DNA of 64,000 bases, taken from assembly GCF_014267175.1 (NCBI RefSeq), contig NZ_JACMTR010000002.1, positions 4,861,501-4,925,500 of the forward strand. Reading direction: 5' to 3'. Of this stretch, positions 1 through 9,304 are shown piece after piece. Numbering within the stretch: position 1 is the stretch's first letter; each line of letters starts with the position of its first letter. The stretch is from Pseudonocardia sp. C8. GTDB taxonomy: Bacteria > Actinomycetota > Actinomycetes > Mycobacteriales > Pseudonocardiaceae. The translations under genes and the position numbers were made by a program. The notes beneath the pieces were generated by a model that searched no databases, was not told the DNA's origin, and saw only the letters and a list, made by a program, of their open reading frames with translations.

Positions 1-156
1 ACTCACGTGCAGAAGCGAGCGTCGTTGGCAGGAGAGATCGACTGGGTTGTGTCGGTGGACTCGTCGATCGCGCGTGTGCATCAGCACGGAGCGACGATGA
101 GGCGGGTCACGGGGGGCTCCATCGAACTACAAGAAGGCCGGGCTGGAACCGCCTGA
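1..156 (+). CDS. IS5-family transposase, first ORF (3' part only)
   Basis: This is the C-terminal part of transposase ORF A, cut by the window edge and in the frame starting at base 1. It contains the first catalytic Asp of the DDE set in the context VVSVDSSIARVHQH. The frame stops at 154-156. The homologous protein continues in another frame (YKKAGLEPPDHAIGRSRGG, about 128-184), so full-length transposase needs a ribosomal frameshift around the CTACAAGAAGG stretch at 127-137. The same arrangement is seen in copy 2, which argues for programmed frameshifting rather than damage. Confidence 0.75.
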   Translation, partial: THVQKRASLAGEIDWVVSVDSSIARVHQHGATMRRVTGGSIELQEGRAGTA

Positions 157-184
157 TCACGCGATCGGCCGGTCACGGGGCGGT

Positions 185-631
185 GTGACGACGAAGATCC
201 ACCTCGTCTGCGATGGGCAGGCCCGGGCTCTGGCGTTCGTACTGACCGGCGGGCAGGTCGCGGACACGAGCATGTTCACCGACGTGCTCGACGAGATCCA
301 CGTCCCCGGCCGGGGCCCTGCGCGCACACGCCCGGACCGCGTGCTCGCAGACAAGGGGTACCCGTCGAAGACGAACCGGGGCTGGCTACGCGAGCGCGGT
401 ATCAAGGCCACCATCCCCGAGCGCGCCGACCAGATCGCGAACCGGCGCACGCGGCCAGGCCGCCCGATCGACTTCGGCAACGAGCAGAAGGAACGCTACA
501 AGGGCCGCAACGTCGTCGAGCGGTGCTTCAACGCGTTGAAACAGTGGCGAGGACTCGCATCGCGGTTCGACAAGACGGCCTGCTCATACGCGGCCGGGAT
601 CCGTATCGCCGCAGCCCTCCAATGGATTTAG
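185..631 (+). CDS. IS5-family transposase, second ORF
   Basis: This 148-residue ORF carries the second and third DDE residues: Asp in VLADKGYPS and Glu in YKGRNVVERCFNALKQWRG, the typical IS5/IS4 Y-(2)-R-(3)-E-(6)-K region. The listed GTG start (185) is only the first start codon in the frame. The homologous reading frame extends upstream to about 128, consistent with synthesis as an ORF A-ORF B fusion by frameshifting. It ends 10 bp before the IS terminus. The sequence is identical to the protein encoded at 35328-35774. Confidence 0.88.
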   Translation: MTTKIHLVCDGQARALAFVLTGGQVADTSMFTDVLDEIHVPGRGPARTRPDRVLADKGYPSKTNRGWLRERGIKATIPERADQIANRRTRPGRPIDFGNEQKERYKGRNVVERCFNALKQWRGLASRFDKTACSYAAGIRIAAALQWI

Positions 632-640
632 CAACACGCC

Positions 641-1891
641 CTAGGAGAAGGTGACGCCCGCGCAGTCCGGGCACAACGGCCCGGCGGGCTCGCGGCGGAA
701 CACCGCGGCTAGTTGGCCGCAGCAGTGGCAGTGCTCGTGTGTGAGCCGTACCGCGTCCACACAGGACAGGCAGACCGGGCCCTCCGGCCAATGTTGTTCG
801 GCGCGGGCGGTGGTTCCGCATCGGGTGCAGGGGACCTGGGCGGCCAGGTAGCACGGCACGCACCTGGCCACACCGTCCGTAGCTGGCACGGACATCGACG
901 GTCGTTGCCCGCAGTCGGTACACGGCGGACCGGGCCGCACCACTTCCCAGCACGCTTTGCACCACGGTCCATTATGGTCACGCGCGCACACCACCTTGTG
1001 GACGCCGCAGCCCGAGCACGGTTCGGCCAGCGTCTGGCGGCGGCAGCCGTCGCACCACGGTTCGCCGTCGGCGTCGCGGTAGGCCACCAACCTGGTCCGG
1101 CCGCAGTTGTGGCACGGCTGGCGTGGCCCAGCTTGCTGGGCGCAGGCCCGGCAAACCCCCGTGCTCAGAATCCCGACCTTGCGGGTCTTCCCGCAGCGCG
1201 GGCACAGCACCTCCGGCGCACGCCGGTTGTCGCACTTCTCGCACAGTGGCCCGTCCTCGATGAGCCGAGCCGCAGGCTTGTCCTCGCCGCAGTCGATGCA
1301 CCGGCGCAGCGGCCGTTGATGCCCGCGCTGCCAACACCGCCGGCACACCGGCCGTTTCTCGTCGTCGCGGACGGTGACCGGCGCCGTCTGGCCGCATCGT
1401 GAGCAGGGCTCGGCCAGATGCGTCCGGCGGCATCGTTCGCACCACGCTCCTTCCTCGGTGTGGGCGGCGGCCAGCACGACCTTGCCGCACATCCAGCAGG
1501 GCTCGCGGGGAACGGTCTTGCGGTGGCAGGTGTAGCAGACCCGGCCCTGCGGGCTGTTCTTCGTGGCCTTCATCGTCCGCCCGCATACCGAGCAGGGCAG
1601 CGGGACGCGCCGCTCGCGCTGCCAACACCGCGAACACACCGGCTGCCCGTAGCGCCGCGCGGGCACCCGCCCCGACCGACCGCACAGCGAGCACGGTTCG
1701 GCCCGGCGCTTTCCGTTGCAGTTCTGGCACCACGCCCCCTCCGCCGTACGTCCAATCGGAACGGTCAGACGGCCACACCCGACACAGCTCTCCTTGTCCC
1801 GGCGGGCGTGGTAGCAGGTATGGCACAGCCCGCTAGCGACCAGAGATCGGTCGCATCCACAGCTGGCGCAGACACCTCGCCCTTTCCCCAC
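641..1891 (-). CDS. Multi-zinc-ribbon protein (13 tandem CxxC-CxxC repeats), 3' end at an IS junction
   Basis: The protein has about 416 residues if started at GTG 1891, just after the XRE gene. It is built almost entirely of 13 tandem units of about 30 residues, each with two CxxC pairs (for example CSLCGR...VCSRCWQR), so it could hold about 13 structural Zn ions. Proteins of this kind accompany tyrosine integrases and small XRE regulators in actinobacterial integrative elements; their role is unknown, and DNA or RNA binding is an inference. The stop TAG (641-643) consists of the target TA plus the first base of the IS end, so the native C-terminus was probably longer. An upstream ATG at 2059 would give 472 residues but overlaps the XRE gene heavily. 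Confidence 0.7.
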   Translation of the reverse strand: MGKGRGVCASCGCDRSLVASGLCHTCYHARRDKESCVGCGRLTVPIGRTAEGAWCQNCNGKRRAEPCSLCGRSGRVPARRYGQPVCSRCWQRERRVPLPCSVCGRTMKATKNSPQGRVCYTCHRKTVPREPCWMCGKVVLAAAHTEEGAWCERCRRTHLAEPCSRCGQTAPVTVRDDEKRPVCRRCWQRGHQRPLRRCIDCGEDKPAARLIEDGPLCEKCDNRRAPEVLCPRCGKTRKVGILSTGVCRACAQQAGPRQPCHNCGRTRLVAYRDADGEPWCDGCRRQTLAEPCSGCGVHKVVCARDHNGPWCKACWEVVRPGPPCTDCGQRPSMSVPATDGVARCVPCYLAAQVPCTRCGTTARAEQHWPEGPVCLSCVDAVRLTHEHCHCCGQLAAVFRREPAGPLCPDCAGVTFS

Positions 1892-1911
1892 GTGCGTGAC
1901 CCGGTGTCCGG

Positions 1912-2295
1912 TCAGCTCTCGGCGTCGAAGAAGTCCGCGGACAACAACGGCATGTCCGGCACGGCCGGCCGCGGACCCCGGCGAGCCGGCTCCTCGGTGG
2001 CCGATTGCGGCTCGACCTCCACCGCCAGGTCCTCGAAGCGGCAGTCGAGGATCTTGCACAAGGCCAGGATCAACTCGATCGGCATCTTCGGCGGACGTTC
2101 GGTGCTGACGAGCCGGTAGATCGAGCTGCGGTCGAACTCGAAGCCGTACTTGCGCAACTCCGGGATCAGCTTCGTGGTGGTGTACCAGTTCTTGCGGACC
2201 GCCATCAGCTCACGCAGCCGCCACTCGTAGCGCGGCTGCCGGACCTGCACGTCGTCGTTCTGCTCGTCCGGTCCTTGCCGGGACACCGCGTTCAT
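1912..2295 (-). CDS. Small XRE-family helix-turn-helix regulator
   Basis: This 127-residue protein has an HTH of the Cro/CI type at about residues 25-90 (WRLRELMAVRKNW, then SSIYRLVSTERPPKMPIELI) and an acidic, Pro-rich tail. Its ATG overlaps the stop of the decayed integrase upstream (ATGA at 2292-2295), so the pair was translationally coupled. It lies 20 bp from the zinc-ribbon gene. Integrase, XRE and zinc-ribbon genes recur together in actinobacterial mobile elements, so it probably regulated that element. Confidence 0.78.
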   Translation of the reverse strand: MNAVSRQGPDEQNDDVQVRQPRYEWRLRELMAVRKNWYTTTKLIPELRKYGFEFDRSSIYRLVSTERPPKMPIELILALCKILDCRFEDLAVEVEPQSATEEPARRGPRPAVPDMPLLSADFFDAES

Positions 2296-2560
2296 CGCAC
2301 CCTCCTCCGGCGGCCAGCAGGCTCACCTGACGTGTGATCGCTGAAGTCGTCGTCCATCTCCGCCTCCGTCTCGGCCATCGCGAAGGCGCGTTGCAGCACG
2401 GCTTCCTCGGCACCGCGTCCAGGTGCTCGCGGACCTTTAGGTTCTTGAAGTCGCTGCTGACCGCCGTGTAGATCGCCGTGGTCGCCGCGTGGGAATGACC
2501 GACCTGGTCAGTGACGAACTGCCCGTCATAGCCGGACTCGATCAGCCTGGTCACGTACGT
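2292..2560 (-). pseudogene. Tyrosine recombinase/integrase C-terminal remnant with frameshift
   Basis: The reverse strand encodes the end of a tyrosine integrase: YVTRLIESGYDGQFVTDQVG, then HSHAATTAIYTAVSSDF, which contains the catalytic-type His and the nucleophilic Tyr. After LDAV the frame is broken near 2410. The correct tail (AEEAVLQRAFAMAETEAEMD, ending RRRRVR) continues in a neighbouring frame to a TGA at 2292-2294. Everything upstream of the second Arg-containing box (LRH) is absent, and the adjacent DNA encodes an unrelated fragment. It is therefore a double lesion: 5' truncation plus an indel. Confidence 0.8.
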
Positions 2561-2657
2561 TCTCCTTCTTCCCGCACTCGGCGTGTGCGGTGGGGTTCGT
2601 GTGGCGATTGAGCAGGGACGGCCTTTGTGACTTTGTTCGCCGCGCCAGCGACGGCTC

Positions 2658-3509
2658 TCAGGCTGCGCGTGGCCTGGTGTCGTGTGCGCGCTTGTTGGTG
2701 TGGCTGCTGATGCGGAGTTCGAGCCGCACGGTTTGGTTGTGGCAGCGGTACAAGGCGCGTGGGTCGAGCCAGTCGGCGTCCCGGTTGTCGTCCGGCGCGA
2801 GGCCGACGGCGGTGGGTATGCCGAGATCGGCATCGGTGTCGGTGAACAACGTGCCGGCGCCGAGCGTGATCTCCTCGCCGACCGTCGGCGTGACGGGTGC
2901 CAGGGACCGCGCTATGTCGCCACAGTGCTCGGAGCGACGTGTCTCGACCACGATGGCGACGAGTCGTCCCGGTTGGCCGACGGGTGCGTTCTCGAACGAG
3001 ACGTAGTCCTCGGCATCCGGACCGGTGAGCAGGAACACGGTGCCGTAGCGGTCGGACTGGCGTTCGAACCTCGGCCACCACAGTTGGCCCTGGCCGAGCT
3101 CGATCGTGGCTGTCTCCTCGGTGTGTCCCGCGGTTGCGGCTTGCTCGGCGGCGGTGATGATCTCGGCCATGGACAGGTCGTTGCGGAACCGGTGCCCGAT
3201 CTCGGCTTCCAGCTCCGCGTACTCGGCGGCCAGTTCCGGGCGTAGTTGTGCGGCGCGAACCAGATCCGCGCGGCTGGCGAGCACACAGAGGGAGCACGAC
3301 AGGCGGGTCATGCCCTGGTCGTAGGCCGGGTGGTACGGCACACCTGACGCATGGATGCGTTGCCATACCTGGGTTTCGGTCCAGTCGTGGATCGGAAGCC
3401 AGGTGTCGACAGTGCGCCGGCCGCTGCTGGCAGCCTCGCCACGACTCAGGCGAGCCTGCTGGCGCAGAGCAATACCGTTCCGCGTCGAGTTCTCACCTCT
3501 CGCGATCAC
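2658..3509 (-). pseudogene. PAPS-reductase-like protein, N-terminally truncated
   Basis: The 283-codon frame starts inside the conserved middle of the phosphoadenosine phosphosulfate reductase superfamily. RRTVDTWLPIHDWTETQVW and a Cys-rich GMTRLSCSLCVLAS segment are clear, but the N-terminal PP-loop (SGGKDS) domain is missing. DNA upstream of 3509 shows no homologous continuation. Such genes ride on actinobacterial mobile elements, where their substrates are unknown and are probably not sulfate assimilation. The remaining C-terminal half has no other recognisable motif. Without the nucleotide-binding loop the protein should be inactive. Confidence 0.6.
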
Positions 3510-3605
3510 TCATGGTGACTGTCGCTGCCGGGTGAAACTGACCCGGTCTGACCAACCGCTCGGGTCCAGGACGTGGGTAAGCGGGTCAGTGACCGAGGGG
3601 CGTGG

Positions 3606-4286
3606 TCAGGGATTGCGTGCCGAGGGGGGCTCGCCGCTGATGGCGCGCCAGGCCGCGTCGGAATCAACGGTGTCGGCGAGGTCGTGGTTGGTGAGTACGG
3701 CGAGCGCGTCGATGGCTGTCAGCCAGTCGCGGCTACGCCGGTGCACCTCGTCGCTGGGGTCGTATCGGTTCAGGACGACTAGCACCTCGTGTCCGGTGAG
3801 GGCTCGCGCGGCGAGGCGCACCTGGGACACAACTCCTAGGACAGGCTCGGTGACCAGTAGCACGAGGTCCGGTCTCACCCGCTGCGCCAGTGAGAGGGTG
3901 TCGCCGTCATGGGCGATTGGTGAGCACAGCCCGCCTGCGCCCTCGACGAAGCCGATGGCGACGTCTGAGGGCCAGTCGAGTTCGGCGACGAGGTCGTCGA
4001 GCAGGATCGGAGCCAGTTGTAGGGTGTCGGCGGCCATCGGTGGCGCGAGGGGTACCGGGTACCACCGGTGTGGCGGGCACACCGTGTCGGCGGGCGTGTC
4101 AGTTGCCTCGCCGAGCACGGCGGCGTCGGTCGCGGTATCACCGGGTGTGAACGACTGCGCCGGTTTGCGGGCCGCGACCTCGATGCCAAATGCTCGCAAT
4201 CGTCGCGACAAGGCGGCGGTCACCCAGGTCTTGCCGACCTCGGTGCCGGTGCCGGTGACCAGGATGAGTCGGCTAGGTCGGGTCAT
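3606..4286 (-). CDS. bioD: Dethiobiotin synthetase (BioD) paralogue
   Basis: The 226-residue protein matches the usual BioD length. The N-terminal P-loop is GTGTEVGKT (about residues 11-19), followed by the Lys-containing ARKPAQ segment that binds DAPA/carbonate and by the VEGAGGLCSPI switch. BioD makes dethiobiotin from 7,8-diaminopelargonate, CO2 and ATP in the cytoplasm. No bioA, bioF or bioB is nearby, so it is probably a second copy. It is the last gene of the minus-strand train that begins with the bicarbonate-uptake genes; notably, BioD consumes CO2. The sequence looks intact. Confidence 0.85.
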   Translation of the reverse strand: MTRPSRLILVTGTGTEVGKTWVTAALSRRLRAFGIEVAARKPAQSFTPGDTATDAAVLGEATDTPADTVCPPHRWYPVPLAPPMAADTLQLAPILLDDLVAELDWPSDVAIGFVEGAGGLCSPIAHDGDTLSLAQRVRPDLVLLVTEPVLGVVSQVRLAARALTGHEVLVVLNRYDPSDEVHRRSRDWLTAIDALAVLTNHDLADTVDSDAAWRAISGEPPSARNP

Positions 4287-4383
4287 GGAGCGCCCACCGG
4301 GTCAACCAGCCGAGATCTTGCCCAGTCTGCGCCAGGGCACCTGCCCTGATCAGTGTGGAGGTGTTGGATGTCCTCGTGGCCCA

Positions 4384-5169
4384 TCATGATCCCTGTTGGC
4401 GCAGGGGCGCGGCCATGGCGTGGTAGCCGCCGTCGACGTGGAGGATCTCGCCGGTGATAGCGCGGGCGAGGTCGGAGAACAGGAAGCAGACGGCGTCGGC
4501 CACCGGGGTCGAGTCGGCTGGGTCCCACCGCAAGGGCGAACGGGTTGCCCAGGCGTCGAGCAGGGCTTCGAAGCCGGGGATGCCGGTGGCCGCCCGGGTA
4601 TGGATCGGCCCGGCCGCGACGAGGTTGACCCGGATTCCGGCAGGCCCGAGGTCGCGTGCGAGGTACCGGTTGAGCGACTCCAGTCCGGCTTTGCAGACGC
4701 CCATCCAGTTGTAGACCGGCCACGCGGCGCTGGCGTCGAAGTCGAGCCCGACCAGGCTGGCGCCGGAGGGTGGGGCGAGCCGGTTCACCGCCGCGGCGAG
4801 CGCGGCGAGGGATACGGTGCTGGTCTGGAACGCCAGTCCGATCCCTTCGGGGCGGGCGTTGAGTAGGGGGCCTTCCAGGGCGTCGGCGGGTGCGAAGGCG
4901 ATGGCGTGCAGGGCGCCGTCGAGTCTCTCCCACCGCTCAGCGATCGTTGCGGTGAGCCGGGCGGTGTCGTGGGAGGCAGTGGCGTCGAAGGGGATGACGT
5001 CGATGTCGCCGGTGAGCTGCGCTGCCGCCGCACGGGCCCGATCGAGATCGCGGGGGAGCCCGGTGAGCAGCACCTCGGCGCCGAGTTGTTGGGCGCGGCG
5101 GGCGACGGCGAAGGCGATGCTGTCGGTGGTGACGACCCCGGTCACCAGGATGTGCTTGCCGTCCAACAC
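4384..5169 (-). CDS. fabI: Enoyl-[acyl-carrier-protein] reductase, FabI/InhA type
   Basis: This is an NADH-dependent short-chain reductase of 261 residues (InhA is 269) for the last reduction of each fatty-acid elongation cycle. It has the FabI-style GKHILVTGVVTTDSIAFAVA nucleotide loop at the N-terminus and the Y-x6-K catalytic pair in VYNWMGVCKAGLES (about Tyr152, Lys159), as in mycobacterial InhA. GTG 5169 is chosen because of the GAAGGAG ribosome site just upstream. It sits between ilvD and bioD on the same strand. A spare FabI copy on an accessory island could change sensitivity to FabI inhibitors, but that is speculation. Confidence 0.87.
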   Translation of the reverse strand: MLDGKHILVTGVVTTDSIAFAVARRAQQLGAEVLLTGLPRDLDRARAAAAQLTGDIDVIPFDATASHDTARLTATIAERWERLDGALHAIAFAPADALEGPLLNARPEGIGLAFQTSTVSLAALAAAVNRLAPPSGASLVGLDFDASAAWPVYNWMGVCKAGLESLNRYLARDLGPAGIRVNLVAAGPIHTRAATGIPGFEALLDAWATRSPLRWDPADSTPVADAVCFLFSDLARAITGEILHVDGGYHAMAAPLRQQGS

Positions 5170-5381
5170 AGTGCGGCTCCTTCGCGGGGGTTGGTGTGTG
5201 CGGCCCGGCAGGCGTGGGTCGTGACCGCTTGGTGGACGTCGATGGCCCGGCGGATGCAGGGTCCGGTCGTGGCGGTGATTCCTTCGACAGGGCGGTCGGC
5301 GCTGGCGGCACCGCCGATGCGCCCCGCAGGCCGTGCCGCCGGCACGGCGATGGGAGAAAAGCCGGATCGCTCGCGTGACAT
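5142..5381 (-). other. 239-bp ilvD-fabI gap with a possible small ORF
   Basis: Between the ilvD stop (5409) and fabI (5169) there is an ATG-started 79-codon frame with mostly G/C third positions, whose stop lies inside the first codons of fabI. It contains ATTGPCIRRAIDVHQAVTT and no recognised domain. It has no strong ribosome site of its own. It could be a coupled small gene or a fortuitous frame; no terminator or promoter is evident in the gap. Confidence 0.25.
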
Positions 5382-5408
5382 GATGGTGTTTGCGTCGGGT
5401 GGGGCTGC

Positions 5409-7091
5409 TCATCGTGGGGTGGCGCCGACGAGCGCCCCCTGCGAGGCGCAGCCGACGAGGCGGCTGTACTTGGCTAGGAAGCCGTTGCCGGTCGGGGCAG
5501 GGGGTGGGTGCCAGCGGTGACGGCGTCGTTCGAGTTCGGCAGGGTTGACGTCGAGATCGATGGTGCGTGCCGGGATGTCGATCATGATCGGGTCGCCGTC
5601 GGCGACCAGCGCCAGCGGCCCGCCGGCAGCGGCCTCGGGGGCGACGTGGCCGACGCAGAGGCCGGTGGTGGCGCCGGAGAAGCGGCCGTCAGTGACCAGC
5701 GCCACCTGGTCACCCAGGCCGGTGCCGCGGACAGCGGCGGTGACGGCGAGCATCTCCGGCATTCCCGGTCCGCCGCGTGGGCCTTCGTACCGGATCACGA
5801 TCACCTCGCCTGCGGTGAGGCGACCGCCTGAGACGTAGCCCATGGCGGCGTCTTCGTTGTCGAAGACCCGGGCTGTGCCGTGGAAGCGGTCGACGGTCAG
5901 GCCGGCCATCTTGACCACCGCGCCGCTGGGGGCGAGTGCCCCGCGGAGGATGGCCAGGCCGCCGTCGGGGCGGAGCGGGTCATCTGGCGTTCGGAGGACC
6001 GTACCGTCGGGTTTCGGGGCTGCGAGTTCGGCGAGGTTCTCGGCCAGGGTGGCTCCGGTCACGGTCAGGCAGTCGCCGTGGAGCAGTCCGGCGTCCAGCA
6101 GCGCGGCGAGCACTGCGGGCACGCCACCGACCTGGTGCAGGTCGGCCATGACGTGGCGCCCACCGGGACGGAGATCGGCGATGTGGGGGGTGTGTCGGCT
6201 GATCCGGTCGAAGTCGTCGAGGGTCAGGCGGACGCCGGCTTCGTGGGCGATGGCGGGTAGGTGCAGCGCGGCGTTGGTCGACCCGCCCAGGGCCATGACC
6301 ACGGTGATGGCGTTCTCGAAGGCTTCGCGGGTGAGGATGTCGCGTGGGCGGATCCCGGCGCGCAGGGCGGCGACGGCGGCCGCTCCGGTGTCGTGGGCGA
6401 TGCCGGGGCGTGTGGGGTCGATGGCGGGGGCGGATGCCGAGCCGGGCAGTGCGATACCGAGGGCTTCGGCTTCGGCGGCGATCGTGTTGGCGGTGTACAT
6501 GCCGGCGCACGATCCGGCTCCTGGGCACGCGGCGCGCTCCAGCTCGTCGAGGTCGTCGGTGCTGAGCAGGCCGCTTGCCTGCGCGCCGACGGCCTCGAAC
6601 ACGTCCTGGATCGTCACCGGCCGACCCTGCCAGCTCCCGGGGAGGGAGGAGCCGCCGTACAAGAACGCCGTGGGTACGTTGAGGCGTGCGGCGGCCATGA
6701 GCATCCCGGGAAGGCTCTTGTCGCAGCCGGCGATGGTGACCATCGCGTCGAGTTGTTCGGCCTCCATGACACACTCGACCGAGTCTGCGATGAGGTCCCG
6801 GCTGGGAAGGGACGCGCGCATGCCGCGGTGCCCCATGGCGATCCCATCGGACATGGCGATGGTCGAGAACCGCATCGCCACCCCGCCCGCCTTCCTGACC
6901 CCGTCGGCCGTCGCGCCTGCCAGGCGGTCCAGGGCGATGTTGCAGGGTGTGAGGTCGTTGGCGGCCGCGGCCACACCGATCTGCGGCCGGGTGAAGTCCT
7001 CGTCGGCGAACCCGACTGCCCGCAGCATCGCCCGGGCCGGTGCTCGGGTGACGCCGTCGGTGACGATTCGGCTACGGTGACGCGGGTCCAT
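5409..7091 (-). CDS. ilvD: Dihydroxy-acid dehydratase
   Basis: The 560-residue protein has the standard IlvD/Edd features: NDLTPCN near residue 50, the Fe-S cysteine segments GCDKSLPGM (about 123) and [15 protein letters not shown] (about 186-200), and the C-terminal [12 protein letters not shown]. It dehydrates 2,3-dihydroxy acids in valine, isoleucine and pantothenate synthesis. ATG 7091 follows GGAGAAGAC, a good ribosome site; ATG 7130, overlapping the upstream stop (ATGA), is an alternative that adds 13 residues. No other ilv genes are here, so it is probably a paralogue moved with the island. Confidence 0.9.
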   Translation of the reverse strand: MDPRHRSRIVTDGVTRAPARAMLRAVGFADEDFTRPQIGVAAAANDLTPCNIALDRLAGATADGVRKAGGVAMRFSTIAMSDGIAMGHRGMRASLPSRDLIADSVECVMEAEQLDAMVTIAGCDKSLPGMLMAAARLNVPTAFLYGGSSLPGSWQGRPVTIQDVFEAVGAQASGLLSTDDLDELERAACPGAGSCAGMYTANTIAAEAEALGIALPGSASAPAIDPTRPGIAHDTGAAAVAALRAGIRPRDILTREAFENAITVVMALGGSTNAALHLPAIAHEAGVRLTLDDFDRISRHTPHIADLRPGGRHVMADLHQVGGVPAVLAALLDAGLLHGDCLTVTGATLAENLAELAAPKPDGTVLRTPDDPLRPDGGLAILRGALAPSGAVVKMAGLTVDRFHGTARVFDNEDAAMGYVSGGRLTAGEVIVIRYEGPRGGPGMPEMLAVTAAVRGTGLGDQVALVTDGRFSGATTGLCVGHVAPEAAAGGPLALVADGDPIMIDIPARTIDLDVNPAELERRRHRWHPPPAPTGNGFLAKYSRLVGCASQGALVGATPR

Positions 7092-7126
7092 GTCTTCTCC
7101 CGGCTTCGCTTGGTCAGCTCGGCCCT

Positions 7127-8572
7127 TCATTGGCCCTGGCCTCGGGTGAATGCGGGTTCGCCGTCGAAGGCGTAGAGTCCTTCGGTCTTGATCGGTTCGA
7201 TGCCGTGCTCGACCATGCGGGCCTGGAGGGCGACGACCTCGGCGGCGGTGGTGGTCCCGCGCGGGTCGAGGAAGCGGCATCGCCAGTGGTCGGTGAGCAG
7301 GGTCTCGGGCGCGCCGCCTGGCCAGACCTTCTGTCCCCGGTTGGAGATCATGTCAAGGTGCAGGGGTGCGGCGAACGGACGAAGCTTGGCGGCGAGTTCG
7401 TCTGGGGTGGTGTCTGGGCTGTGGACGAACACGTCGACGCCGAGCTGGGTCTTGGCGGCAGCGGATCGGCCCGCGAGCTTGACGGTGATCGGCCTGTGCT
7501 GGGCGTAGTGCGTTGCCGGCAGCCGGGTGGGTTCTTGGCCGAGACGGTCGATGACCGATGCCGCGAACGCCGTGGTGCCGACCTTGGAGGTGCTGGTATC
7601 GGGCTCGTAGATGTCGTAGGTGTGGATGCCGTCTTCGATGGTCCGCAGCCAGGCGTTGTGGACTCGGCTCGCGACGTCGGCTTGTCCGATGTGGACCAGC
7701 ATCTGTACCGCGGCCAGCAGCAGCCCTGAAGGATTCGCAACGTCTTGGCCGGCTCGCCGGGGGGCGGATCCGTGGATGGCTTCGAACATGGCGACTCGCT
7801 CGCCGATGTTCGCGCTTCCGGCGAGGCCGGCAGATCCGGCGATCTGGGCGGCGACGTCGGAGAGGATGTCGCCGTAGAGGTTCGGCAGGACGACGACGTC
7901 GAACGCCTCGGGGGTGTCGGCGAGCTTGGCCGCACCGATGTCGACGATCCAATGCTCTGCCTGGATATCGGGGTAGTCGGCGGCGACCTCGTCGAACACC
8001 CGGTGGAACAGGCCGTCGGTCATCTTCATGATGTTGTCCTTGGTGAACGCTGTCACCTTGGTTCGCCGATAGGCTGTGGCGTACTCGAAGGCGTAGCGAA
8101 TTACCCGCTCGCATCCCTGCCGGGAGATGAGCTTGAGGCACTGCACGACCTCGTCGGTCTGGCGGTGCTCGATGCCGGCGTAGAGGTCCTCTTCGTTCTC
8201 CCGAACGATGACGACGTCCATGCCAGGGTGCTTGGTGGCGACGAACGGTGCGTAGGCGACGCATGGCCGGACGTTGGCATAGAGACCGAACGTCTTGCGC
8301 ACGGTGACGTTGAGGCTCTTGAACCCTCCGCCTTGCGGGGTGGTGATGGGCGCCTTGAGGAACACACCCGTGCGGCGGATCGACTCGAGCGCCTCGGGAG
8401 TGACGCCGGCGGGGTTGCCAGCCTGATAGACCGACTCTCCGATGGTGATCGTGTCGATGTCAAGGGCCGCGCCTGCGGCGTTGAGCACCGAAAGGGTGGC
8501 TTCCATGATTTCCGGACCGATTCCGTCTCCGTGGGCGACGGTGATCGGTGCGGATGTGGAATGCGTGGTCAT
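7127..8572 (-). CDS. icd: NADP-dependent isocitrate dehydrogenase, long Thermus/Rickettsia-like type
   Basis: This 481-residue beta-decarboxylating dehydrogenase has [10 protein letters not shown] at the N-terminus, the substrate loop [32 protein letters not shown], and the metal/cofactor segment [17 protein letters not shown] with [12 protein letters not shown]. The extra C-terminal domain of about 140 residues (from [11 protein letters not shown]) is typical of the longer ICDH subfamily. It interconverts isocitrate and 2-oxoglutarate plus CO2. ATG 8572 is preceded by AGGAGCAGC. It is followed at once by ilvD and lies 41 bp after a gene of unknown function, in the dab gene train. Confidence 0.85.
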   Translation of the reverse strand: MTTHSTSAPITVAHGDGIGPEIMEATLSVLNAAGAALDIDTITIGESVYQAGNPAGVTPEALESIRRTGVFLKAPITTPQGGGFKSLNVTVRKTFGLYANVRPCVAYAPFVATKHPGMDVVIVRENEEDLYAGIEHRQTDEVVQCLKLISRQGCERVIRYAFEYATAYRRTKVTAFTKDNIMKMTDGLFHRVFDEVAADYPDIQAEHWIVDIGAAKLADTPEAFDVVVLPNLYGDILSDVAAQIAGSAGLAGSANIGERVAMFEAIHGSAPRRAGQDVANPSGLLLAAVQMLVHIGQADVASRVHNAWLRTIEDGIHTYDIYEPDTSTSKVGTTAFAASVIDRLGQEPTRLPATHYAQHRPITVKLAGRSAAAKTQLGVDVFVHSPDTTPDELAAKLRPFAAPLHLDMISNRGQKVWPGGAPETLLTDHWRCRFLDPRGTTTAAEVVALQARMVEHGIEPIKTEGLYAFDGEPAFTRGQGQ

Positions 8573-8613
8573 GCTGCTCCTGAGACCGAGGACGTGACGG
8601 GACGCTGGATGGG

Positions 8614-9213
8614 CTAGGGGCGAGTCGTGGCGGTGCCGCGTGCGAGCCGGCATCCGGCGCTGGTCGTGCCGCACGGTCCACTGATGCCCTGCTCTGGGTC
8701 ATCGATGTACCAGTGGGTCGCGACCAGGCGCGGGTAGCGGCTGCCGAGTTCGGTCAGGGTGGCGTGGACGGTGTCGCGGGAGTCGGTGTGCGCGAAGACC
8801 GGAAAGAACGCTCCCGGCAGGCTCGCTGCGGGCGCCGCGCCTTGCACCAGGACATCGAGGATCAGGCGCCGTCGCTGGTGGGGGTTGTGTGCCTCGCGCA
8901 GGGCGGAACCGTCCAGCCAGCACAGCGACCACAGCCCGGACACCGAGGAGGAGGTCCGGATCCCCACCGGCACTGCTGGCGGGCGCCCTTCCGTGGGGTC
9001 CCCGACGGCGCATCCGCAGGTCTGCACATGCTCGCCGCACGGGAACAACGTGGGCAGGTCCGCGTCAAGCTCGCGGCGGATCCAAATCCCGAGCAGGGCG
9101 TCCCGCTGAGCTGGATCGCCGCCGTAGCGCCGGTGGTGGACCAGGTAGTCGCTCGCCTGCTCGACGGCGACCTCGGCGTGGTCCACACTTGAGATCAGTA
9201 GAAGCGCGCTCAT
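8614..9213 (-). CDS. Unrecognised 199-residue protein downstream of dabA
   Basis: No family is recognised. The protein starts MSALLLISSVDHAEVAVEQA and has a Cys cluster (CGEHVQTCGC, about residues 60-70), a mid-region FFPVFAHTDSRD and a C-terminal CGTTSAGCRLARG. The six or so cysteines and the histidines could bind metal, but no standard motif is seen. It has no signal peptide or membrane segment. It lies 91 bp after dabA and 41 bp before icd on the same strand, which makes co-transcription likely. Codon use fits its neighbours, so it is probably a real gene. Confidence 0.6.
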   Translation of the reverse strand: MSALLLISSVDHAEVAVEQASDYLVHHRRYGGDPAQRDALLGIWIRRELDADLPTLFPCGEHVQTCGCAVGDPTEGRPPAVPVGIRTSSSVSGLWSLCWLDGSALREAHNPHQRRRLILDVLVQGAAPAASLPGAFFPVFAHTDSRDTVHATLTELGSRYPRLVATHWYIDDPEQGISGPCGTTSAGCRLARGTATTRP

Positions 9214-9304
9214 CGGGTACCTCTCTTTCCAAGCGGCTCTGTTACGTGGGGAGTTAGGACAGGTCGTTCCGGGTGGGACGCCGCCATCGGGTGGTGTGGA
9301 GCGG

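Larger units (their letters stand above)
1..641 (+). mobile_element. IS5-family insertion sequence, copy 1 (left part outside the window)
   Basis: This is the right 641 bp of an element that reads the same, base for base by eye, as 35144-35784 of the complete copy at 34861-35784. Its right terminal inverted repeat is at 627-641 (TTTAGCAACACGCCC), followed by TA, the expected target duplication of the IS427-like group of the IS5 family. About 283 bp of its left end lies before base 1. The two copies are in direct orientation and bracket about 34.2 kb. The apparent absence of differences implies very recent transposition or gene conversion. Confidence 0.9.

Noticed and set aside
1..156. Transposase split read as a damaging frameshift
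   Set aside because: Both IS copies have the same ORF A/ORF B arrangement, as expected for programmed frameshifting in this family.
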